Of a stretch of 5,044 nt of DNA, positions 1 through 5,044 are shown one piece after another (position 1 is the first letter of the stretch; the number at the start of each line of letters is the position of its first letter). The notes beneath the pieces are model-generated. The model worked only from the letters and a program-made list of their open reading frames with translations. It ran no database searches and was not told the DNA's origin. The DNA is taken from positions 1-5,044 of the forward strand of contig JAADFP010000110.1 of assembly GCA_013152825.1 (NCBI GenBank), written 5' to 3'. The stretch is from Caldisericota bacterium. GTDB lineage: Bacteria; CAIJMQ01; JAADFP01. The position numbers and the translations under genes are program-made.

Positions 1-789
1 CTTGCTGAGGGAATGGTTGCGGAGGTAGATGTTCTGCGGGCAAAGGTAGCCCTGGCAAATGCCAACCAGCAGCTGATAAATGCTGAGAACGGGCTCAAAT
101 TTGCCCGGGCCTATTTTAATAACCTCTTAAACCGCGACCTGGGGGAAGAGGTTAAACTAAAAGACATGCTGGAATTTGAGGATAATACAGGCAATCTTTC
201 TACCTATATAACGGAAGCCTACAAAAATAGGCCCGAGATAAAGGAAATGAAAAATAGATTGAGAATGGCTGAGGAAAAGGTAAAAATAGCCCGGGCCAGC
301 TTTTTCCCCCAGGTGGCACTCACGGGAAGCTGGGATAAGAAAAAAGGAGCAGAAATCCCCATAGATAAATGGAAAGAATCCTGGAGTGCAGTAATCTCGG
401 TGAGCATGGACATATGGGACTGGGGTGAGAACAAGAAGGAATTTGAGAAGGCAAAGTCACAAATGGAGCAGCTAAAGAATTCTTTTTCTCTGCTGAAAAA
501 CCAGATAGAGCTGGAAGTGCGCCAGGCATACCTGAATCTTTTATCTGCCCGGCAGAGGATAAAAGTGCAGGAAGAGGCAGTAAAGGAAGCAGAAAAGAAT
601 TTTAAGGATACTTCCGCAAGATTCAAGGAAGGAATGGCAACAAATACAGATGTCCTGGATGCCCGCACTCTTTTAACCAGAGCGGAGATAGATTACTATC
701 GTGCCTTGTACGGCTACCAGATAGCAAAGGCAGGGCTGGAAAGGGCAGTAGGGAACAGCGCTGCAAGCCAAAAAGGAGAAAAAAGATGA
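1..789 (+). CDS. TolC-family outer-membrane efflux protein, C-terminal part (5' end outside window)
   Basis: This is the outer-membrane channel of a tripartite efflux pump. It would form a trimeric beta-barrel with a long periplasmic helical tunnel that docks on the adaptor encoded next. The frame is open from base 1, giving 262 visible residues; family members are usually 400-450, so the signal peptide and first part are missing. The ATG at 13 is internal, because LAEG precedes it in frame and completes a family motif. Two related segments show the internal duplication typical of TolC proteins: LAEGMVAEVDVLRAK at visible residues 1-15 and FKEGMATNTDVLDAR at about 208-222. Between them are NRPEI (about 76-80), a strand-like ARASFFPQVALTGSW (about 97-111), DIWDWGE, and long charged coiled-coil helices. 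The TGA stop overlaps the adaptor ATG (ATGA, 786-789), indicating an operon. Family assignment is firm; substrate is unknown. Confidence 0.93.
   Translation, partial: LAEGMVAEVDVLRAKVALANANQQLINAENGLKFARAYFNNLLNRDLGEEVKLKDMLEFEDNTGNLSTYITEAYKNRPEIKEMKNRLRMAEEKVKIARASFFPQVALTGSWDKKKGAEIPIDKWKESWSAVISVSMDIWDWGENKKEFEKAKSQMEQLKNSFSLLKNQIELEVRQAYLNLLSARQRIKVQEEAVKEAEKNFKDTSARFKEGMATNTDVLDARTLLTRAEIDYYRALYGYQIAKAGLERAVGNSAASQKGEKR
773..778 (+). promoter_or_regulatory. Shine-Dalgarno site of the adaptor gene
   Basis: AAGGAG lies 7 bases before the ATG at 786, inside the last codons of the channel gene. This strong site supports 786 as the adaptor start and lets the adaptor be initiated independently as well as by coupling through the ATGA overlap. 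Confidence 0.8.
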
Positions 790-1889
790 AAAAAATAATT
801 ATCTGGATAGTGGCTCTGGTGCTTGTAGGAGGAGGAGCATACAGGGTCTACCGGATTATTGAAGCAGGGAGAAAAGGAGAAAAAAGAGTAGTAAAAGCGA
901 AAGAAATTCCGGTAAGAGTGGAAAAGGTAATCCCCGGAATTATTGTAGGGAGTTTGTCTTTTTCCGGTAACATCATACCCAATACCGAGGTTACCGTGTA
1001 TTCCAAGGTAGGGGGTGAGGTAAAAGAGCTGGCCGTGGATGTGGGTGATAAGGTGAGAAAAGGTGCTCTCATTGCCAGGATCGAGAAGGATAAGCTTATC
1101 CTGCAGGAAAAAAGGCTAAAGGCTTCCCTGGACTCAGCGGAGGCAAACTTTTCCAATATAGAGAAGGAGTATGCACGGGTAAAGAATCTTTTCCAGAAAA
1201 AGGCAGTCTCACAGCAAAAGATGGATAATGTAAGCACTGCCTATAAAAGTGCCCGGGCCCGGGTAGAAGAGCTGAAATCTGCCCTCTCCCTGGCCAGGAT
1301 TCAACTTGCTGATTCTACTATTACGGCTCCTATTGGGGGTATTATTGCCCGGAAATTTGTGGAAGAAGGGGATATGGTTACTGCCACTACCCAGCTCAGG
1401 GGAACCCCTATAGTTGCCATAGTGGATATGGATACAGTCAAAATCACAGTCAGTGTGGACGAGAAGGATATAGCCAAATTAAAAATAGGAGAAAGGGCTG
1501 AAATTAAGGTGGATGCCTATCCCGGGAAAATTTTCCCGGGACGGGTAGCCAGAATTTCCCCCACCTTCGATCCCCTTTCCCGTACTGCTTTAGTGGAAAT
1601 AGACGTTCCCAATCCCGGGCATTACCTCAAACCCGGCATGTTTGCCCGGATAAAGGTAATAATTCAGGAGCATAATAATGCCTTAAAAGTAAGAAAAGAA
1701 GCGATTATCAACGGAATCAACGTATTCGTGGTTAAAGAAGGGAAAGCCTCTCTGCGCAATATTGTGCCGGGGATACAGGAGGGAGATTGGGTAGAGGTGC
1801 TTTCTGGAGTGGCGGAAGGAGAGGATGTAGTAATCAGAGGGCAGAAATTTCTCAAGGATGGCATGAAAGTAAAGGTAATAGAAGAATGA
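786..1889 (+). CDS. RND efflux pump periplasmic adaptor (HlyD/AcrA-like membrane fusion protein)
   Basis: This 367-residue protein would bridge the inner-membrane RND transporter and the TolC-like channel. Residues 4-18 form a hydrophobic segment after MKK, an uncleaved anchor or signal sequence. No lipobox cysteine is present, and I see no cysteine at all, so it is not an AcrA-type lipoprotein. The domain order is standard. The first half of the lipoyl domain is about 68-103 (GGEVKELAVDVGDKVRKG). A charged alpha-hairpin at about 104-176 would meet the TolC tunnel. The second lipoyl half is about 177-200 (TITAPIGGIIARKFVEEGDMV). The beta-barrel at about 215-295 contains YPGKIFPGRV and LKPGMFARI, and the membrane-proximal domain is 297-367. 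The length is normal. The start is backed by AAGGAG 7 bases upstream and overlaps the channel stop; the stop overlaps the transporter ATG at 1886. The palindrome at 1520-1541 lies in the beta-barrel codons. Family assignment is firm; substrate is unknown. Confidence 0.96.
   Translation: MKKIIIWIVALVLVGGGAYRVYRIIEAGRKGEKRVVKAKEIPVRVEKVIPGIIVGSLSFSGNIIPNTEVTVYSKVGGEVKELAVDVGDKVRKGALIARIEKDKLILQEKRLKASLDSAEANFSNIEKEYARVKNLFQKKAVSQQKMDNVSTAYKSARARVEELKSALSLARIQLADSTITAPIGGIIARKFVEEGDMVTATTQLRGTPIVAIVDMDTVKITVSVDEKDIAKLKIGERAEIKVDAYPGKIFPGRVARISPTFDPLSRTALVEIDVPNPGHYLKPGMFARIKVIIQEHNNALKVRKEAIINGINVFVVKEGKASLRNIVPGIQEGDWVEVLSGVAEGEDVVIRGQKFLKDGMKVKVIEE
1520..1541. repeat. Perfect 22-bp palindrome inside the adaptor gene
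   Basis: The core CCCGGGAAAATTTTCCCGGG (1521-1540) is its own reverse complement, and the flanking T (1520) and A (1541) also pair. As RNA it could fold into a 9-bp stem with a 4-base loop. It encodes the conserved adaptor turn PGKIFPG (residues 246-252), so protein sequence alone explains much of it. No T-run follows, so it is not an intrinsic terminator. Confidence 0.9.
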
Positions 1890-3724
1890 ACCTGCCCCGA
1901 TTTGGAGTAAAAAGACCGGTAAGCACCCTGATGCTTTTCCTGGGTATTTTTCTCCTGGGGGTAGTCTCCTACTTTCATCTGCCCCTGGACATGATGCCCG
2001 AGATAACCTTGCCTTCCATATCCGTAATTACTACTTATCCGGGTGCTTCTCCGGAGGACGTGGAAGAGAGAGTAAGTAAGGTAATAGAAAATGCCGTAAG
2101 TACTGTGCCGAACATAGAAAAGGTTAGTTCTCTTTCGCAAGAATCTCTCTCCGTGGTGCGGTTGAAATTTACCTGGGGCACCAACCTGGGCGATGCGGCA
2201 AATGATATCAGAGACAAGCTTGACTTTGTCAAAAAGGAATTACCCGAGGGTGCCGAAGAGCCCGTAGTCTTTAAATTTGATATTTCCGAGATGCCCATAC
2301 TCATGGTTACTGCCCAGGCCGGAGAAAATTATTCCCGGCTTTACAAGCTGGTGGATAAAAAAGTGGCTGAACCCCTGAAAAGAGTGCCTGGCGTGGGAAC
2401 CGTGTGGATTCAGGGGGGATTGAAAAGAGAAATCAAGGTCTGGGTAGACAGAGATAAATTATCCGCCTATAAGCTCACTATAGAAGATGTGGCTGATGCC
2501 TTGCAGAGGGAAAACGTTACTTTACCGGCGGGTAATCTTAAAAGCGGACTCAGTGACTATCTTATCAGGATACCGGGTGAATTTAAGAAAGTAGAGGAAA
2601 TAAATAATATTATAGTAAGCGTAAAAAATGGCAAACCGGTATATTTGAAAAGCATTGCCCGGGTGGAAGATGCCTATAAGGAACAGACTCGCAGAATCCA
2701 CGTAGAAGGCAAAAAAGGATTGGTGGTAATAGTTCAGAAACAATCCGGAGCTAATACCGTAGCAGTAAGCCAGAAAGTGCGCGCCAAGCTAAAAGAAATC
2801 AGTAAAGACCTCCCTCCCGACGTTAAAATCGGGGTAATGAGGGATACCGCACAGTTTATCATCTCTTCCCTTCGTAACCTGGCTACCACTCTTTTCTGGG
2901 GCAGCATCCTGGTCTCTATAATCGTGATTCTTTTCCTGGGTAATGTCAGGGGCAGTTTCATCATTCTTATCACGCTTCCCTTCTCCCTCATATTTTCCTT
3001 TATATTTCTCTATCTGAATAATTACACCCTCAACTGGATTTCTCTCTCCAGCCTGGTGATTGCTCTGGGTATGGTGGTAGATGGAGCCATAGTGGTGCTG
3101 GAAAGCATTTACCGAAAAAGAGAAAGTGGCGGAGAAATAAAAGAAGCAGCGGAAGCAGGAGCAGGGGAGGTAGGAATGGCAGTGATGGCTTCCTATTTCA
3201 CCACCATAGCCATCTTTATCCCCCTCATCTTTTCCAAGGGAATAGTGGGCATAATGTTTCGCCAGATGGCCTGGGTAATTATCGTAGTCCTGGTAGGCTC
3301 CCTTTTAGTGGCACTTACCCTCTCCCCCATGCTGGCCTCTCGCATCCTTCCCAGGGTTCCCTCCCGCAGACCATGGGTGAAAAGAATGGAGAGTAGGTAT
3401 GAAAGAATTCTCAATATATCGCTTTCCTTTCCCGGTAGGACACTGGCGATTATCTTCTTCTTTCTCCTGGCCAGTTTTGCTCTCTTCCCTTTCATTAAAA
3501 AAGAATTTTTCCCGCGTGTAGACCAGGGCTGGGTGCAGGCGTTTGTAAGACTGCCGGTAGGAACGAGAGTGGAGGAAACAGAAAAAGTAATGGAGAAAAT
3601 TGAGAAAATTGCTGCCCGGGAGGTCCCGGAAAAAGAGAAAACATGTTCTCGCGTACAGGGCAATCCGAGGAAGGATTCCACAGCGCCATGGGCTGGGAAG
3701 AGGGTTCTAATATCGGCATGTTAA
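1886..3724 (+). CDS. RND efflux transporter (AcrB/HAE-type), N-terminal part up to a frameshift
   Basis: This is the proton-driven inner-membrane pump subunit. The ATG at 1886 overlaps the adaptor stop and gives the family-typical MNLPRFGVKRPVSTLML. The same frame is open back to an ATG at 1787, but that 33-codon extension lies in the adaptor and looks spurious. A weak AAGG at 1872-1875 and coupling probably drive initiation. Features in order are TM1 (about 12-31), the first periplasmic porter region (about 35-330, with ITTYPGASPEDVE and the FDISEMPILM stretch), TM2-TM6 (about 335-484), TM7 (about 517-537) and the start of the second porter region (FFPRVDQGWVQAFVRLPVGT). TM4 reads GMVVDGAIVVLE, keeping one of AcrB's two aspartates (D399) with glycine at the second (G400). 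Homology runs to about K585 (base 3640). The last 27 codons before TAA look out of frame, giving a 612-residue product. The rest of the protein continues at 3643. Confidence 0.93.
   Translation: MNLPRFGVKRPVSTLMLFLGIFLLGVVSYFHLPLDMMPEITLPSISVITTYPGASPEDVEERVSKVIENAVSTVPNIEKVSSLSQESLSVVRLKFTWGTNLGDAANDIRDKLDFVKKELPEGAEEPVVFKFDISEMPILMVTAQAGENYSRLYKLVDKKVAEPLKRVPGVGTVWIQGGLKREIKVWVDRDKLSAYKLTIEDVADALQRENVTLPAGNLKSGLSDYLIRIPGEFKKVEEINNIIVSVKNGKPVYLKSIARVEDAYKEQTRRIHVEGKKGLVVIVQKQSGANTVAVSQKVRAKLKEISKDLPPDVKIGVMRDTAQFIISSLRNLATTLFWGSILVSIIVILFLGNVRGSFIILITLPFSLIFSFIFLYLNNYTLNWISLSSLVIALGMVVDGAIVVLESIYRKRESGGEIKEAAEAGAGEVGMAVMASYFTTIAIFIPLIFSKGIVGIMFRQMAWVIIVVLVGSLLVALTLSPMLASRILPRVPSRRPWVKRMESRYERILNISLSFPGRTLAIIFFFLLASFALFPFIKKEFFPRVDQGWVQAFVRLPVGTRVEETEKVMEKIEKIAAREVPEKEKTCSRVQGNPRKDSTAPWAGKRVLISAC
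3604..3721 (+). other. Frameshift joining the two transporter halves (net -1)
   Basis: The upstream frame is open until TAA at 3722-3724. The downstream frame is open from 3604, just after an in-frame TGA at 3601. The switch must therefore lie between 3604 and 3721. Protein sense places it near 3629-3643, passing from REVPEKEK to MFSRTGQSEEGFHS with no apparent loss of residues. One missing A in the run at 3638-3641 would explain it: restoring it reads K-N-M-F-S-R and gives one continuous protein of about 1022 residues, normal for RND pumps. It may be an assembly or read error, a real mutation, or recoding; the sequence alone cannot decide. Confidence 0.88.
3616..3629 (+). other. GC-rich hairpin with GGGAGG, directly before an A5 run
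   Basis: CCGGG (3616-3620), loop AGGT, and CCCGG (3625-3629) form a 5-bp stem with a tetraloop. GGGAGG (3618-3623) resembles a Shine-Dalgarno site. Directly after comes AAAAAG (3630-3635) and then another A-run (3638-3641). This sits on the frameshift. It could promote slippage, mutation or sequencing error. It is too far (19 bases) from the ATG at 3643 to be a good ribosome-binding site for it. Confidence 0.5.
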
Positions 3725-4953
3725 TCCTGGACCTTGTTCCCAAGAAGGAAAGAAAACGCTCCAGCGAGGAAGTAGCAAATGCATTACGAAAGAAACTTTC
3801 CCAGATTCCCGGTATAGAAGAGCTGACCTTTGAGACAGCAGATCCGCTGGAAACTCTTATCCTGGGAGGAGAGAAGCCGGTCACCGTAAAAATATTTGGT
3901 TATGACCTGGAGAAAACGAACCTGGCCGCAGAAAAAGTAAAGCAGATGCTGAAAAGCATCGGAGGAGTTACTGATATAGAAATATCCAGGAAGAAAGGTA
4001 AACCGGAAATATGGATAGTGGTGGATAGAGACAAAGCTGCTTTTTCAGGAAGTGGCACTGCCAGTATAGCCAGCCAGGTAAGAAACCTGTTCCATGGCAA
4101 AAAATCCACCAAATTCCGTGAAGCGGGAGACGAATACGATATTCTCATTCGTATGAGGGAAAAAGACAGGGAAAGCCTGAAAGATTTAATGGAATCTCCC
4201 ATACGGCTCCTCAGCGGTAAAACCGTGCCCTTGAAAAGCTTAGCTCACATGGAAATCCATTCCGGGCCCTCCAGTATTGAAAGGGAATCGCGGGAAAGAG
4301 TAATAAAAGTGGGAGGATACTTATTCAAGAGAAAGCTAAGCGATGTGCTCAGTGATTTGAGAGTACAATTGCATAATTTTACCCCGCCTCCGGGTGTTAC
4401 GGTAAAAATATCCGGGGCAGTAGAAGAGCAGGCCAAAGCCTTCCGCACCCTGTTTTTCTCCCTTATCCTGGGGATGATACTCGTTTACATGGTTATGGCT
4501 TCCCAGTTTGAATCTTTCCTGCATCCTTTAATAATAATGTTTTCAGTACCCTTTGCCCTTACCGGGGTAATCTGGATGCTGTTTCTCACCGGACAGACTT
4601 TTAATGTGGATTCCCTCCTGGGTACAGTGATTTTGATAGGGATAGTGGTCAATAACGGAATAATCCTGGTTGATTACACCAATCGCCTGTTGAGAAGCGG
4701 GATGGAGCTTAAAGAGGCCGTCCTGAAAGCAGGCTTGCGCAGGGTGAGACCTGTGCTCATGACCAGCCTGACCACAATATTTGGACTTATGCCCCTGGCT
4801 TTAATGCGGGGAGAAGGTTCGGAAGAATGGAATTCCCTGGGATTGGCAGCCATTGGAGGCCTTTCCCTTTCCACCCTGGTAACCCTTGTGCTCATTCCTA
4901 CCCTTTACTACCTGGCAGAACGAAGAATCCAGAGATTGCACGGCAAAGGTTAG
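3643..4953 (+). CDS. RND efflux transporter (AcrB/HAE-type), C-terminal part after the frameshift
   Basis: This is the rest of the pump subunit, 436 residues from the first ATG in this frame; joined to the N-terminal part it gives about 1022. It begins mid-domain in the second periplasmic porter region (SNIGMLILDLVPKKERKRSSEEVA), which continues to about residue 265. TM8 to TM12 follow at about 269-287, 292-316, 323-345, 371-390 and 398-424, so the joined protein has the expected 12 membrane segments. TM10 reads GIVVNNGIILVDY, with asparagine (joined N923) where AcrB has K940. TM11 has RRVRPVLMTSLTTIFG, keeping counterparts of AcrB R971 and T978. Starting within a porter subdomain and lacking TM1-TM7, it is not expected to work alone. 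The ATG is simply an internal methionine and has no well-placed ribosome-binding site. TAG at 4951 ends the operon's visible coding sequence. Confidence 0.93.
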   Translation: MFSRTGQSEEGFHSAMGWEEGSNIGMLILDLVPKKERKRSSEEVANALRKKLSQIPGIEELTFETADPLETLILGGEKPVTVKIFGYDLEKTNLAAEKVKQMLKSIGGVTDIEISRKKGKPEIWIVVDRDKAAFSGSGTASIASQVRNLFHGKKSTKFREAGDEYDILIRMREKDRESLKDLMESPIRLLSGKTVPLKSLAHMEIHSGPSSIERESRERVIKVGGYLFKRKLSDVLSDLRVQLHNFTPPPGVTVKISGAVEEQAKAFRTLFFSLILGMILVYMVMASQFESFLHPLIIMFSVPFALTGVIWMLFLTGQTFNVDSLLGTVILIGIVVNNGIILVDYTNRLLRSGMELKEAVLKAGLRRVRPVLMTSLTTIFGLMPLALMRGEGSEEWNSLGLAAIGGLSLSTLVTLVLIPTLYYLAERRIQRLHGKG

Positions 4954-4957
4954 ATTT

Positions 4958-4992
4958 AGACGGGAGACCATAGACATTAGACTATAGACTGG
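4958..4992. repeat. Period-7 tandem array AGACNNN, five units
   Basis: Five consecutive 7-base units all begin with AGAC: AGACGGG, AGACCAT, AGACATT, AGACTAT and AGACTGG. The first four bases are invariant and the last three vary. It starts 4 bases after the transporter stop. It looks like a degenerate intergenic heptamer repeat; no function is evident. Confidence 0.8.
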
Positions 4993-5021
4993 AATAAGGG
5001 AGATACAGGATACCAGCCTTA

Positions 5022-5044
5022 CCTGTCATACCCGCGAAAGCCCC
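5022..5044. repeat. Possible partial dispersed palindromic repeat (cut by window edge)
   Basis: TGTCATACCCGCGAAAG resembles the left arm of dispersed intergenic palindromes of the GTCATTCCCGCGAAAGCGGGAAT kind seen in many bacterial genomes. The expected GCGGG partner is not present: the window ends with GCCCC, so either the element differs here or an inserted inner stretch precedes the right arm beyond the edge. The assignment comes from recalled similarity and is tentative. Confidence 0.45.

Larger units (their letters stand above)
4954..5044. other. Non-coding tail after the efflux operon
   Basis: These 91 bases after the transporter stop hold no gene I can support. There is no hairpin followed by a T-run, so no intrinsic terminator is visible; ACAGG (5005-5009) pairs with CCTGT (5022-5026) only over 5 bp with a 12-base loop. 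The stretch is made of repeat-like sequence: the AGACNNN array, GATACAG followed by GATACCAG (5002-5016), and the start of a palindromic element at the window edge. Confidence 0.7.

Noticed and set aside
219..668. Long minus-strand open frame opposite the channel gene (149 codons)
   Set aside because: It lies wholly against a clear TolC-family coding frame, has no recognisable domain, and its Ser/Phe-rich composition is typical of antisense shadows.
1787..1885. Upstream ATG at 1787 as the transporter start
   Set aside because: The 33 extra codons lie inside the adaptor and look out of frame (Gly/Arg-rich), while the family-typical MNLPRFGVKRPVS begins at 1886.
1664..2140. Minus-strand open frame spanning the adaptor-transporter junction (158 codons)
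   Set aside because: Both plus-strand genes here are recognisable family members; the antisense frame shows no family features.
3193..3884. Two minus-strand open frames crossing the frameshift region
   Set aside because: I considered whether the frameshift marks a real antisense gene. The plus-strand frames are conserved on both sides and the antisense products resemble no family.
3643..4953. C-terminal half as an independent gene
   Set aside because: It starts inside a periplasmic subdomain, lacks TM1-TM7, and has no ribosome-binding site at a suitable distance from 3643.
4954..5044. Intrinsic terminator or CRISPR-like array in the tail
   Set aside because: There is no stem followed by a T-run, and 7-base units without spacers are far too short for a CRISPR array.
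1..5044. A previously undescribed multi-gene system
   Set aside because: All genes belong to the well-known tripartite RND efflux pump. No unknown gene, RNA gene or mobile element is present beyond the repeats noted.

Overview
The window holds one plus-strand operon encoding a tripartite RND efflux pump in the order TolC-family outer-membrane channel, periplasmic adaptor, inner-membrane transporter. A TolC-type channel implies a cell with two membranes. AGA and AGG are common arginine codons, and GC is roughly in the mid-40s percent by eye. Together with the repeat-like 3' tail, this fits an uncultured environmental bacterium better than an enteric one. The lineage cannot be fixed from this sequence.

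Layout: positions 1-789 are the C-terminal part of the outer-membrane channel gene, which runs off the left edge. Positions 786-1889 are a complete 367-residue adaptor. Positions 1886-4953 are an RND transporter of about 1022 residues, broken by a net -1 frameshift near 3630-3643. As it stands it reads as two overlapping frames, 1886-3724 and 3643-4953. Positions 4954-5044 are a non-coding tail with a period-7 AGACNNN array and the start of what looks like a dispersed palindromic repeat. No intrinsic terminator is visible there. Both gene junctions are ATGA stop/start overlaps, so the three genes are very probably co-transcribed and translationally coupled.

In the working pump, the transporter would form an inner-membrane trimer driven by proton flux. 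The adaptor would join it to the TolC-like trimer, giving a continuous path out of the cell. Substrate cannot be told from sequence. The transporter resembles the HAE/AcrB-type branch rather than heavy-metal pumps.

I do not see a new kind of system here. The points that deserve a second look are the transporter frameshift and its unusual local sequence (a GC hairpin and GGGAGG just before an A5 run), a perfect 22-bp palindrome inside the adaptor gene, a clear excess of CCCGGG across the operon, and the repeats in the 3' tail.
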